This document shows positions 16,074-25,243 of a stretch of DNA of 36,705 nt, piece after piece (the stretch's first letter is position 1; each line of letters opens with the position of its first letter). The notes under the pieces are model-generated. The model was given only the letters and a program-made list of their open reading frames with translations. It was not told the DNA's origin and did no database searches. The DNA comes from an uncultured Bacilli bacterium (lineage in GTDB: Bacteria > Bacillota_I > Bacilli_A > RF39 > UBA660): the NCBI GenBank assembly GCA_947632455.1, contig CANRPK010000012.1:1-36705 (forward strand), given 5' to 3'. The position numbers were made by a program, and so were the translations under genes.

Positions 16074-17411
16074 ATGAATGAAAAATATTTAAAAATAAGT
16101 GATTTAAATATTTATATCAAAACTATCTTTGATGAAAATCCTTTTTTAAATAAAGTATTTTTACGTGGTGAAATATCTAATTTTAAAAATCATTCTCGTG
16201 GTCATCTTTATTTTACCCTAAAAGATGAGGCCTCTAGAATAAGTGCAGTTATGTTTTATTCTAGTGCTATCACTTTAAATTTTACTCCCGAAGACGGCAT
16301 GAATGTTTTAGTCGAAGGCCGTATCTCATGTTATCCAGCTCAAGGTACATATCAAATTTATGTTGAAAAAATGGAGCCGGATGGTCTAGGTAACTTATAT
16401 ATTGAATTTGAAAAATTAAAAGAAAAGTTATCCAAGGAGGGCTTATTTTTAGAAGAGTGCAAAAAAGCTATTCCTAAAATCCCTAAAAGAGTAGGAATAA
16501 TAACTGCCCCGACTGGAGCCGCTATAAAAGATATAATTTCGACTATTAAAAGAAGATTTCCAATTTGTGAAACTATTCTTTTTCCAGCTTTAGTACAAGG
16601 CCGAGATGCTGCCCCAGATATTGTAAGACAAATAAAAGAAGCCGATAGTGGTAAATATGATCTTGATGTTTTAATCGTGGGCCGTGGGGGAGGATCTATT
16701 GAAGATTTATGGGCTTTTAACGAAGAAATAGTCGCAAGAGCTATATATGAAGCCAATACTCCTATAATTAGTGCTGTAGGTCATGAAATAGATTTCACTA
16801 TCGCGGATTTTGTCGCCGATATGCGTGCTCCAACTCCAACCGGTGCTGCCGAAATGGCTGTGCCAACCACTACTGAAATAATTAATATGTTAAATTCTTA
16901 TAATATTCGTTTAAATGAATTTATGCATAATTTGATTCATAAAAGTAAATTAAGACTTGATAGTGCTACTAGTTCATATATTCTTAAAAACCCTTTATCT
17001 TTATATGAATTAAAAGAACAAAAATTAGATAATCTAATCGAAATCTTAAATAATAATATTACTAAAAGGATATCTAATTATAATTTAATATTAAATAATT
17101 TTAATAACTCCTATATTTTAAAAAATCCCTATAGTTTATTTGAAGTAAAAAAAGAAAAACTAATATATAACTCTAATACTCTATACCATAATCTAAATAA
17201 TATTATTACTAAAAATAATCATAATTATCAAATCTTACTTAATACATTAAAATTAGTTAATCCCTTAAGTATATTAGATAAAGGTTACTCTTTAGTAACT
17301 AAAGATGATACTATTATTAAAAATAGTACTAATCTAAAAATTAATGATATAATAAAAATTAAGATGCACGAAGGTAGTGTTACTGCCCAAGTCGAAGAAA
17401 TAAATAAATAA
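16074..17411 (+). CDS. xseA: Exonuclease VII large subunit
   Basis: XseA is the catalytic subunit of the single-strand DNA exonuclease, with roles in repair and recombination. An N-terminal OB-fold domain (about 1-105, including VFLRGEISNFKNHSRGH) is followed by the catalytic domain. Its signatures are TAPTGAAIKDI (about 144-154), VGRGGGSIEDLWAFN (about 202-216) and SAVGHEIDFTIADF (about 235-248). The C-terminal half is a long coiled helical region with a repeated YILKNP-S-(L/Y)E motif (about 302 and 344), typical of this subunit's XseB-binding arms. The length of 445 residues is normal. AGAGGT lies seven bases before the ATG. XseB follows after 14 bases. Confidence 0.96.
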   Translation: MNEKYLKISDLNIYIKTIFDENPFLNKVFLRGEISNFKNHSRGHLYFTLKDEASRISAVMFYSSAITLNFTPEDGMNVLVEGRISCYPAQGTYQIYVEKMEPDGLGNLYIEFEKLKEKLSKEGLFLEECKKAIPKIPKRVGIITAPTGAAIKDIISTIKRRFPICETILFPALVQGRDAAPDIVRQIKEADSGKYDLDVLIVGRGGGSIEDLWAFNEEIVARAIYEANTPIISAVGHEIDFTIADFVADMRAPTPTGAAEMAVPTTTEIINMLNSYNIRLNEFMHNLIHKSKLRLDSATSSYILKNPLSLYELKEQKLDNLIEILNNNITKRISNYNLILNNFNNSYILKNPYSLFEVKKEKLIYNSNTLYHNLNNIITKNNHNYQILLNTLKLVNPLSILDKGYSLVTKDDTIIKNSTNLKINDIIKIKMHEGSVTAQVEEINK

Positions 17412-17425
17412 GAAAGGATTAAAAA

Positions 17426-17641
17426 ATGGAAAAATCATTTGAAGATGCTCTAAAAGAATTAGAGGTTATTGTAAAAGAATTAGAAAGCGGAAATGTCGAA
17501 TTAGACGCTGCGATTGATAAATATACCGAAGCTATGAAACTTGCTAAATATTGTAATGAAAAATTAAAAACGGCCACTGATAAAGTAAATAAAATTCTAA
17601 CTGATAATAAAGAATTAGTTGACTTTGAAATAAGTGAGTAA
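17426..17641 (+). CDS. xseB: Exonuclease VII small subunit
   Basis: XseB is the small helical subunit that binds the coiled arms of XseA in the exonuclease VII complex. It is 71 residues long, with the family pattern FEDALKELEVIVKELESG, then LD-AI-Y-EAMKLAKYCNEKL. It is expected to form a helical hairpin. AAAGGA lies upstream of the ATG, and it is directly downstream of xseA as in most bacteria. The following gene begins two bases after its TAA. Confidence 0.95.
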   Translation: MEKSFEDALKELEVIVKELESGNVELDAAIDKYTEAMKLAKYCNEKLKTATDKVNKILTDNKELVDFEISE

Positions 17642-17642
17642 A

Positions 17643-18335
17643 ATGTCAGATTTAATTTTAAAATATGAAGAATTATTAAAAAAATATCAAGGTTTAGAAT
17701 ATAATCGCTTAGAAATATTAAAAGGTTTTAATAATAAAGTAAATGAACTTAATAATAAAATAAATGAATTTCAAGCTAAATTAAAAGAATTAGAGCAAAA
17801 ATTAAATACAATAAAAGAATATACTAATCTTATTAGATCATTGGATAATCATTTAATTATTGGTATGCTTTTAGGTTTTAGTTTAACGTTTCTGTTTGGT
17901 AATTTTGAAACTATTAAATTACCTATTAGCCAAATATTATTTAATTTAAGTTTACTAATTATTCCTCCTAGTATTTCAGTGCTAATATTTCTTCATAAAA
18001 ATAAAAATAATTACCTTAAAGCTCAAAGTGTTAGTCTTCTAGATATATCTGAATTAAAATATGAATTAAAAGACTGTCAAAAACAAATTAAAACTTTAAT
18101 AAATTCTCGAAATAAATATTTAAGTGAAATAGATACGATAAAAGAAAATACTACCTATTTAGATGCTATAAATTATTTAGAAGAAATAATAAATTATTTA
18201 AACTCTTCATCTTTAGTTAATCCAGATGATTTAGAACAAACCTATAATAATGTTGCCAATAATTATAAAGATATTTCATCATTACAAAAACAAGCAAGTG
18301 AAGTAATGATATTAAGGAGGAAACAAAATGAATGA
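17643..18335 (+). CDS. Coiled-coil membrane protein, unknown
   Basis: I do not recognise this 230-residue protein. An N-terminal coiled coil rich in Leu, Asn, Lys and Glu (about 1-65) is followed by two hydrophobic segments (about 72-92 and 98-118) forming a membrane hairpin. A second long coiled coil follows (about 130-225). Both coiled ends would lie on the same, probably cytoplasmic, side. ATG 17643 is preferred over GTG 17634, which overlaps xseB. Its end overlaps proS by eight bases and carries the strong ribosome site of proS. The topology resembles small scaffold proteins, but no function is supported. Confidence 0.75.
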   Translation: MSDLILKYEELLKKYQGLEYNRLEILKGFNNKVNELNNKINEFQAKLKELEQKLNTIKEYTNLIRSLDNHLIIGMLLGFSLTFLFGNFETIKLPISQILFNLSLLIIPPSISVLIFLHKNKNNYLKAQSVSLLDISELKYELKDCQKQIKTLINSRNKYLSEIDTIKENTTYLDAINYLEEIINYLNSSSLVNPDDLEQTYNNVANNYKDISSLQKQASEVMILRRKQNE

Positions 18336-19749
18336 AATAAAAGATATAACCCCTCGTGATGTAGATTTTGCTAAATGGTATACTGATGTAGTTACTAAAG
18401 CTAATTTAGTAGATTATTCTACCATTAAAGGAAGCATGATAATTTGCCCTTATGGTTATGCTATATGGGAAGAAATGCAAAAAGTGTTAGATCAAAAATT
18501 TAAAGAAACTGGTCATGAAAATGTTCAAATGCCCATGTTTATTCCTGAAAGCCTTTTAAATGTAGAAAAAGAACATATTGCGGGCTTTGCCCCTGAAGTT
18601 GCCTGGGTAACTCATGGAGGAACTGAAAAACTTGATGAAAGAATATGTGTAAGACCTACTAGTGAAGTTTTATTTTGTGATTATTATAAAAAAATTATTA
18701 AATCCTATCGTGATTTACCAAAATTATATAATCAGTGGTGTACTATAGTTAGATGGGAAAAAACCACTAGACCATTTTTACGAAGTAGGGAAATTCTATG
18801 GCAAGAAGGACATACTATGCATGCGACTAAAGAAGAAGCTTTAGAAGAAACTTTAAGAATGCTTCATATATATGAAGATTTTCAAAGAAATTATTTAGCA
18901 ATTCCCGTTATTGTTGGTAAAAAAACAGAAAAAGAAAAATTCGCGGGCGCCGAAGCTTCTTATTCTCTTGAAGCCATGATGTATGATGGGGTTGCTCTTC
19001 AAAATGGTACATCTCATTATTTTGGAAATGGTTTTGCTAAAGCCTTTGGCATTGAATTTTTAAATCAAAATAATAAACTTGAAACTCCATATCAAACCAG
19101 TTGGGGAGTTACTACAAGAATGATTGGTTCTATAATTATGGTTCATGGAGATGATCGAGGATTAGTAATTCCTCCTAAAATTGCCCCAACTAAAGTAATA
19201 ATTATCCCAATCGGTAATACAGAAGATGTAAAAACAGCTACTACAAATATAGCAAATATTCTAAAAAAAGAGGGTATTAGTTATAAAATAGATGATACCA
19301 ATAAAACGCCTGGTTTTAAATTTGCTGATGCGGAAGTAAAAGGTTATCCTCTACGTCTTGAAATAGGCCCACGCGATTTAAGTGAAGGCATGTTAACTTT
19401 AGTAAGAAGAGATGATTTATCAAAAATTCGTCTTCCTTTAGAAGAAGTATCTAATAAAATAAAAGAAATTCTGCCAATTATGCAACAAGATATGTATGAT
19501 AAAGCTTTAAAAAGAAGAGATTCCATGATTTATGAAGCTAACAATTATGAAGAATTTAAAACTATCGCTACTACTAAGCCTGGCTTTATAAAAGCTAATT
19601 GGTGTGGTGAAGAAGCTTGTGAAAATAAAATAAAAGATGATTTTAGTATGAAAAGCCGTTGCTTAATTGAAGATGAACCAATAAATACTCCTTGCCTCTG
19701 TTGTGGTAAACCAGCTAAATATCGTTTGTATTTTGGTAAACAATATTAA
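18328..19749 (+). CDS. proS: Prolyl-tRNA synthetase, archaeal/eukaryotic type
   Basis: This class II synthetase charges tRNA-Pro. The 473-residue protein is the short form without the bacterial editing insertion. Motif 1 is near MIICPYGYAIWEEM, motif 2 is RWEKTTRPFLRSREILWQEG, and motif 3 lies near EGMLTLVRRDD. The C-terminal domain carries cysteines (CGEEACENK and CLCCGK) for zinc binding and ends in a Tyr. This form is typical of archaea, eukaryotes, mycoplasmas and some Bacillota. AAGGAGG at 18314-18320 fixes the ATG at 18328. It is the last gene before a convergent junction with the SpoIVB-like gene. Confidence 0.95.
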   Translation: MNEIKDITPRDVDFAKWYTDVVTKANLVDYSTIKGSMIICPYGYAIWEEMQKVLDQKFKETGHENVQMPMFIPESLLNVEKEHIAGFAPEVAWVTHGGTEKLDERICVRPTSEVLFCDYYKKIIKSYRDLPKLYNQWCTIVRWEKTTRPFLRSREILWQEGHTMHATKEEALEETLRMLHIYEDFQRNYLAIPVIVGKKTEKEKFAGAEASYSLEAMMYDGVALQNGTSHYFGNGFAKAFGIEFLNQNNKLETPYQTSWGVTTRMIGSIIMVHGDDRGLVIPPKIAPTKVIIIPIGNTEDVKTATTNIANILKKEGISYKIDDTNKTPGFKFADAEVKGYPLRLEIGPRDLSEGMLTLVRRDDLSKIRLPLEEVSNKIKEILPIMQQDMYDKALKRRDSMIYEANNYEEFKTIATTKPGFIKANWCGEEACENKIKDDFSMKSRCLIEDEPINTPCLCCGKPAKYRLYFGKQY

Positions 19750-19777
19750 AAAAGAAAGCTACTTATCGCTTTCTTTT
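19750..19777. terminator. Bidirectional terminator
   Basis: AAAAGAAAGC (19750-19759) pairs perfectly with GCTTTCTTTT (19768-19777) around an eight-base loop. A-runs and T-runs on both sides let it end both proS (plus strand) and the SpoIVB-like gene (minus strand); part of it is coding for the latter. Confidence 0.9.
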
Positions 19778-20721
19778 AACATGGTTGTAATAAATACGCC
19801 ATAACCCGTTTTAACATTATCAGTTATCACATGAGTAACTGCTCCAATTAATTTGCCATTTTGTACTATTGGTGAACCACTCATTCCTTGTACAATACCC
19901 CCAGTTTTATCTAAAAGTCTTTTATCAGTTATTTCAAAAGCTATATTTTTAGTTTCACTTTTTTCATTTATTTTAGTAATATTAATTGTAAACTCTTCAA
20001 CTTTTTCATTGCTTAAAACTGTATAAATAGTCGCTTTACCAACCTTAACTTCTTCAGGCTCCGCAACTGCAATTAAATTATTTTTATCATAATAAGCCTC
20101 ATAAGTCCCATAAATACCATATTTGGTATTTTTCTTTATATCTCCATATAAATTTTGATAATAGAATTTAGCATTTTTGCTTCCTGGTTTTCCATCTCTG
20201 CTGCTATCTATACTAGTAATACTATTCTCAAAAATTCTACCTGTTTTAACATCAATTACTTTAGAAGTATTAACCTCAACTATTTCATGCCCTAAAGCTC
20301 CATAAGTGTTATCTTCCGGATCAATAAAAGTAAGAGTTCCAATCCCAGATATATTATCTTTAACATATAATCCTGTTTTATACATATTATTTTCCTGGAC
20401 TAATTTTAAAGTAGTATTTCCCATTTTATTATCTCTTAAATAAGTAATATTTACTTGATTGTCATAGACATTATCTTCAAGTACTTTAGATAATTCATTA
20501 ATATTTGTTACTTTTTTATCATTAACTGCGATTATTATATCTCCCTCGACTAAATCAGTCGTAGGATAATTTCCTTCAATTTTATAAAAACCAATAACAA
20601 TTACTCCCGTAGATTTAATATCTATTCCAATAGTATTTCCTCCCAAATAAACTTCGTTAGAATAAGCTAAAACATTGAAAGGAAACCATAAAAATGTTAA
20701 GAAAATTAAAAACTTTTTCAT
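19759..20721 (-). CDS. SpoIVB-like S55 serine protease
   Basis: This is an exported serine protease of the SpoIVB (S55) family. In Bacillus, SpoIVB triggers pro-sigma-K processing during sporulation. A signal peptide or anchor (1-19, ending FNVLA) is followed by a PDZ domain (about 27-108, with LVEGDIIIAVNDKKV) and the S55 domain. All three triad residues are visible: H145 in GALGHEIVEV, D266 in ITDKRLL and S281 in IVQGMSGSPI; the D-to-S spacing equals that in Bacillus. The length of 320 residues is shorter than Bacillus SpoIVB. ATG 20721 is preferred over GTG 20730 because GGGTGA lies five bases upstream. No other sporulation gene is nearby, so the role may not be sporulation. Confidence 0.9.
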   Translation of the reverse strand: MKKFLIFLTFLWFPFNVLAYSNEVYLGGNTIGIDIKSTGVIVIGFYKIEGNYPTTDLVEGDIIIAVNDKKVTNINELSKVLEDNVYDNQVNITYLRDNKMGNTTLKLVQENNMYKTGLYVKDNISGIGTLTFIDPEDNTYGALGHEIVEVNTSKVIDVKTGRIFENSITSIDSSRDGKPGSKNAKFYYQNLYGDIKKNTKYGIYGTYEAYYDKNNLIAVAEPEEVKVGKATIYTVLSNEKVEEFTINITKINEKSETKNIAFEITDKRLLDKTGGIVQGMSGSPIVQNGKLIGAVTHVITDNVKTGYGVFITTMLKESDK

Positions 20722-20803
20722 AATCTTCACCCAATATTAGTATGGTTTTATTTCCCATTTATACATTTACAATTAATGGATATTACCAATTTTTAGAATT
20801 TAG

Positions 20804-20832
20804 TAGACAACTAATTTTAAATATATTATAAT
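20804..20832 (+). promoter_or_regulatory. Promoter of two-pass membrane protein gene
   Basis: TAGACA (20804-20809) and TATAAT (20827-20832) are separated by 17 bases. It lies in the 134-base divergent region shared with the SpoIVB-like gene, for which I see no convincing promoter. Confidence 0.75.
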
Positions 20833-20855
20833 AAATAACCAAAAGGAGAATGAAT

Positions 20856-22514
20856 ATGGATCAAGCAATAAATTATAATTCTACACTTTTAAAAGTTGAT
20901 CGAACATTAAATAATCTAAAAAATATTGGTTTAAATGTTACTGAATATGAAAATATTCGTAATGAAATAGTAAAAAAATGTAAAGAAGAGGTAAAAAGTA
21001 GTTATACTTATCCATCATCTACCATGGCTTTAGGTCAAAGTGCCTTTTTAGAACAAGCCTATATAGCCGCGACTAGTGCTTTAGAAAATCTCTTTTTTAA
21101 TTTAAGTAGTTATGAAATATATCTTAAAGCTGCTTCTTTTACTAGTATTTTAAAAACTTTTATTCAAAAAGAAAATAAAACCTCAGAAGAATTTAAATTG
21201 ACTAAAGAAAGCTTAGTTATACTTTTAAATGGTTTATTTAAATCCGGTACTCTAGATTTTGAAGTGGAAGGTCCTTTAGTTCAAGATATTTATCATATGG
21301 CATATCTTTTTATTAAAGAAGAAATTGCTGCCTTTAACTATAGTTCTACTTTAGAAGAACTACAAAAAAATGATACGCATCTTTATTTTTTAGATAAAGA
21401 AGTAATAAAAGATTTAGAAACTTATAATTTAAATGATCCTAAATATAGTAGTATCTTAAATATTAAAAATAAAATAGATGCTAAGGGTCTTGATGCTAAT
21501 TATGCCACTGCCGAATTAATATTTGCTATTGTTAATTCGACCATTAATTCTGAAAAAAGAATTGAACAAGTATCAAAATTAGATGAACAATTAAAAAAAT
21601 ATCTAAAACAAGCTCAAAAAATAACTTCCGAAATAAGCTATAAAGATAGTAAGTTTATTAATTCTAAACAATTTCAAAAAGAAATGAAATTAGATATTGG
21701 TAAAAATTGTGCTTTAATTTTAACATCTCTAAGTATTATCGCGGGCTTAATCACAGGATCTTTAGCTTTATCTAAAAGCTTAGGTAAATCTAATAAATAT
21801 CTAACTAATATAACTTTATATAATCCAACTTCTGATAATCCCTATACTATAAGTGAAGAATATACTGATTATGAAGAAGATGAACTTATTTTACATGAAT
21901 ATACCCCTTATGAAAAAGTTGAAGATGAATTTAAAAGAGAACATACTACTTATGATTTATCAGAAGTGGGGGATTTAACTTTCGAAGAATATTTAAAACT
22001 AGATTTAGAAAAATTAGGTATTAAAGGAATAACAAAAATTGAAACTAAAGATAGTTTAAGTATTGAAGATTTATATAATGAAACTTTAAGTATAATTGAA
22101 CAAATAAAAGTAAATCAAGATAATCATATAAAAGCTAAAAATACTTCTAATTATATTGAAGCTTTACTTTTTTCAATATTAGGATCTATTCTAATCTATC
22201 TTATATATGAATTAATTTATATGTCTGTAACTCATGAAGAAACCATTACATTTTTAGTAGCCATTGATGAAATAGTCACGGATTATAATACTTTAAAAGA
22301 TAATAAAATGTCCTATACTAATTATTTAAAGGAATTACAAGAACTAAATGAACGTTTATTAGACTTAATAAATAATAATTCGCATCTTTTAAATGAAATA
22401 TCCTCACTTCTTCCATATATAGAAGCTAATCCTGAGCATTTCCCTAATTATTCTAAAATAAAAGAAAATTTAACTTTAGCTCGTACTTTAGAAACTAAAT
22501 ATTTAAAGAAATAA
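20856..22514 (+). CDS. Two-pass membrane protein, unknown
   Basis: I do not recognise this 552-residue protein. A long helical N-terminal part (1-280) is followed by transmembrane helix 1 (about 285-305). An acidic Tyr/Glu-rich loop of about 125 residues, likely outside the membrane, comes next, then transmembrane helix 2 (about 434-458) and a coiled-coil tail. ATG 20856 is preferred over ATG 20850, since AGGAG (20844-20848) lies seven bases from the former and only one from the latter. It is transcribed on its own and sits just before ezrA, so a role in envelope or division scaffolding is conceivable but unproven. Confidence 0.75.
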   Translation: MDQAINYNSTLLKVDRTLNNLKNIGLNVTEYENIRNEIVKKCKEEVKSSYTYPSSTMALGQSAFLEQAYIAATSALENLFFNLSSYEIYLKAASFTSILKTFIQKENKTSEEFKLTKESLVILLNGLFKSGTLDFEVEGPLVQDIYHMAYLFIKEEIAAFNYSSTLEELQKNDTHLYFLDKEVIKDLETYNLNDPKYSSILNIKNKIDAKGLDANYATAELIFAIVNSTINSEKRIEQVSKLDEQLKKYLKQAQKITSEISYKDSKFINSKQFQKEMKLDIGKNCALILTSLSIIAGLITGSLALSKSLGKSNKYLTNITLYNPTSDNPYTISEEYTDYEEDELILHEYTPYEKVEDEFKREHTTYDLSEVGDLTFEEYLKLDLEKLGIKGITKIETKDSLSIEDLYNETLSIIEQIKVNQDNHIKAKNTSNYIEALLFSILGSILIYLIYELIYMSVTHEETITFLVAIDEIVTDYNTLKDNKMSYTNYLKELQELNERLLDLINNNSHLLNEISSLLPYIEANPEHFPNYSKIKENLTLARTLETKYLKK

Positions 22515-22525
22515 ACTCTAGTATC

Positions 22526-22555
22526 TCGACAAATACCTCCAATATATGATAAAAT
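22526..22555 (+). promoter_or_regulatory. Likely ezrA promoter
   Basis: TCGACA (22526-22531) and TAAAAT (22550-22555) are 18 bases apart, with TG at 22547-22548 as an extended -10. Transcription would start near 22562, which excludes the ATG at 22546 as the ezrA start. Confidence 0.55.
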
Positions 22556-22575
22556 ATAATTGGGATGTGACTGTG

Positions 22576-24291
22576 ATGTCTAAGAGTACTTTTATATTAA
22601 TTGGTATATTATATTATATCTTAACAATCGTCGTAATAATATTAGTTTTAAATTGGATAAATAAAAGAGAAGAGAAGAAATATAAAACTGAAATAACTAC
22701 TTTAGAAAGAGATAAAAATCTAATCGTTGGGGCATCAATTCTCTCAGAATTAAATAAAGTTGGCGCACTTATCAATAATGATACTATGCAAAAGAAATAT
22801 GATAATTGGCTTGCCCGCTTAAAAGAAATAAAAGAAGTTGAAATACCTAAAATAACTGATGCTTTAATTGAAATAGAAGAGACTTTTGAAAATAAGGACT
22901 ATCCTAAGTTAAAATCTAAAATAGCCGCCCTAGAATTAGAAATTGCTTATGTCAAAACTAAATCTAATTTCCTATTAGATGAGGTAAAAGAAATAACTCT
23001 AAGTGAAGAAAAAAATCGGGAGACTATTACTAAACTAAAATCAGAATATCGGGCCATTTTAACTAAATTTAATACTAATAAAGAAGAGTATAGTGAAGTA
23101 GAAAAACCATTAGAATTACAATTTGAAAATGTTGATAAACTATTTAGTACTTTTGAAGTAGCCATGGATAATAATGATTATCCCGAAGTAGGTAAAATAG
23201 TTAAAGCGATTGATGATACTATTGGTAATTTAAAAGTAGTTATTGAAGAAGCTCCATCTATTATTCTTATGGGTAAAAAACTAATTCCAAATAAAATTGA
23301 AGATATCACTAAAATTGCTGAAAAAATGACTAAACAAGGTTTTAATCTTGAATATTTAAACATTGAATATAATATTACCGAAGCTAATAAAAAGATTAAT
23401 GATATCTTTTGTCGCCTAAACGTTTTAAATTTAGAAGATAGTGTTTTTGAATTAAAAACTATTTTAGATTATTTTGATTCTTTATATCATAACTTTGATA
23501 AGGAGCGGTTATCTAAAAGAATATATGAAGATTATGAAAGAAGTATATTAATTAAAGTAACTAAATTAGAAAAGATAAGTAATGATTTAAATAAAAAATT
23601 AGATGATTTAAAATATAGTTATGATTTAATGGATGAAGATTTACAAGTATTAATTGATATTAACAATGAAATTAGTACTATTAAAGAAGATTATCATAAA
23701 GTTGTCGAAATGTATCGTCGCAATAGTTTTGCTTATTCTAGACTTGCTAAAGAAATGGAATTAATTAATTCTAATCTTGTTAAAACCGAAGAAAAATTAG
23801 AACAAACTCTAATATCATTAAGTAGTCTTAAAGAAGATGAAAAAAGAGCAAGGGAACAACTTGAAGAAATCAAAAAAATTCTTCATCAAGCTAAAAATAA
23901 CATGAAAAGTTATAAATTACCAATAACTCCTAAAAACTTTTACGTTGAATTATCTGAAGCTGCCGAGGCTATAACTGCTTTAATTCAAGAATTAGATAAA
24001 AGACCAATATCTATTAAATCTCTAAATACCCGAGTAGATACTGCTCGTGATTTAACTTTTAAAGTATTTAATACAACTAAAGAAACCATTAAAACTGCCA
24101 AAATGGCTGAAACTGCTATTGTATATGGTAATCGTTATCGTCCCATCTATAAAGATGTTGAAATGGGCCTTGTAAAAGCTGAAAATTCATTTTATAAAGG
24201 TAATTTTAAAAGTAGTCTTGAACAAGCTATAAATGCTATAAATATTGTTGAACCAGGTATTCATAAAAGATTGATCGAGGAATATAAATGA
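22576..24291 (+). CDS. ezrA: EzrA, septation ring regulator
   Basis: EzrA is a membrane-anchored, spectrin-like protein that modulates FtsZ ring assembly at the division site in Bacillota. One N-terminal transmembrane helix (about 5-27) is followed by a basic KREEKKYK stretch and over 500 residues of coiled helical bundles. The C-terminal signature MAETAIVYGNRYRP, then AENSFYKGNFKSSLEQA and NIVEPG, is characteristic of the family. The length of 571 residues is normal. The start at 22576 is inferred from the promoter position; an upstream in-frame ATG overlaps the -10 element. The ribosome site is weak. It overlaps the next gene by four bases (ATGA). Confidence 0.93.
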   Translation: MSKSTFILIGILYYILTIVVIILVLNWINKREEKKYKTEITTLERDKNLIVGASILSELNKVGALINNDTMQKKYDNWLARLKEIKEVEIPKITDALIEIEETFENKDYPKLKSKIAALELEIAYVKTKSNFLLDEVKEITLSEEKNRETITKLKSEYRAILTKFNTNKEEYSEVEKPLELQFENVDKLFSTFEVAMDNNDYPEVGKIVKAIDDTIGNLKVVIEEAPSIILMGKKLIPNKIEDITKIAEKMTKQGFNLEYLNIEYNITEANKKINDIFCRLNVLNLEDSVFELKTILDYFDSLYHNFDKERLSKRIYEDYERSILIKVTKLEKISNDLNKKLDDLKYSYDLMDEDLQVLIDINNEISTIKEDYHKVVEMYRRNSFAYSRLAKEMELINSNLVKTEEKLEQTLISLSSLKEDEKRAREQLEEIKKILHQAKNNMKSYKLPITPKNFYVELSEAAEAITALIQELDKRPISIKSLNTRVDTARDLTFKVFNTTKETIKTAKMAETAIVYGNRYRPIYKDVEMGLVKAENSFYKGNFKSSLEQAINAINIVEPGIHKRLIEEYK

Positions 24292-25202
24292 TTAGTTTAA
24301 AAGAATTATTTAATCAAGGAAAAAAAGAAAACATATATACCTTTTATAAAAGAATTTGTGTCAAACCCCCTAAATATAATGATATAACTAGACAAGATAT
24401 TTATCGTAATCTTATAAAATTATATATTGATGATCCTGAAATTATCTTGCGTCTATGTAATATGGAAGAAATAAATATTTTAAAAAATTTATTAGAACAA
24501 CCTTTACCCAAAAAAAATAATGGTTATATAGAATACTTACTTTTAAATGAATTATTATCTAATTATTTAATTCTTGAAGATCCCGAATGTTATTATATCC
24601 CTGATGACTTAATTAATCCAATAAAGATGGCCATGAACCTTTTTAATGAAGAAGAATATGGCTTAAAAGATGTCACAGATAGCGTTCTTCTAGGTTTATT
24701 AAGAACTCATAATGTTTTAACATTAGATGAAATAATAAAATATTTACAAGAGTATAATATTATTTTTACTATTCCAAGCTTAAAAGAATATCTAAAAAAT
24801 AGTCTTCGTAATAATAATAAAATAGCCTTAAAAAAAGATTATTTAATTTCTTTAGAATATAATTATTATAAAGATGTATTATCTTTAAAAAAAGATATTG
24901 CACCCATTCATGGTCGCTTAGAAGAAATAATCAGTATAGGTAAATATAAAATTAATTTATTTAAAGAACCAATCTTTAATTTCTTATGTTATTTAGAAAG
25001 CCATTTAAATCCTAAATATATTGATCTTATAATTGATGATTTAATCGTCTATGCTGGTTTTGATTTAGATGAAGAAGAGACTTTAAAAGCTATTGCTAAT
25101 GATATTCCTGAGTTATATACTAAATTACAAGCTATAATTGGTTATTTTCCAGTATGGATTTATAATGGCTGTGCTAAAAATCAAATTGACAAAAGCGCCT
25201 AA
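24288..25202 (+). CDS. Hypothetical protein, 304 aa, ezrA partner
   Basis: I do not recognise this protein. It is soluble and nearly all helical, with several Leu/Ile-rich amphipathic segments and a stretch (about 140-170) that could be a winged-helix-like element. There is no signal peptide. The start overlaps the ezrA stop (ATGA) and is preceded by GAGGA (24277-24281), so it is translationally coupled to ezrA. Its last codons contain the -35 of the next promoter. Coupling to ezrA suggests a link with division, which is inference only. Confidence 0.75.
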   Translation: MISLKELFNQGKKENIYTFYKRICVKPPKYNDITRQDIYRNLIKLYIDDPEIILRLCNMEEINILKNLLEQPLPKKNNGYIEYLLLNELLSNYLILEDPECYYIPDDLINPIKMAMNLFNEEEYGLKDVTDSVLLGLLRTHNVLTLDEIIKYLQEYNIIFTIPSLKEYLKNSLRNNNKIALKKDYLISLEYNYYKDVLSLKKDIAPIHGRLEEIISIGKYKINLFKEPIFNFLCYLESHLNPKYIDLIIDDLIVYAGFDLDEEETLKAIANDIPELYTKLQAIIGYFPVWIYNGCAKNQIDKSA

Positions 25203-25214
25203 ATTTGTTACAAT
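25186..25214 (+). promoter_or_regulatory. Promoter of RelE-like gene
   Basis: TTGACA (25186-25191) and TACAAT (25209-25214) are separated by 17 bases, with TGT before the -10. The -35 is inside the end of the preceding gene. Confidence 0.88.
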
Positions 25215-25241
25215 AATCTCCTGCAAAGAAGGGGATTTTTT
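25215..25241 (+). terminator. Hairpin overlapping promoter and RBS
   Basis: AATCTCC (25215-25221) pairs with GGGGATT (25231-25237), including one G-U pair, around a nine-base loop, followed by T to 25241. It has the form of a weak terminator for read-through from the ezrA operon. The GGGG of the 3' arm is also the ribosome site of the downstream gene. Transcripts from the promoter at 25186 would start near 25221 and lack the 5' arm. Confidence 0.5.
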
Positions 25242-25243
25242 AA

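Noticed and set aside
22546-22575. ezrA start at ATG 22546
   Set aside because: It overlaps the likely -10 element, and the added residues precede a normal EzrA N-terminal membrane helix.
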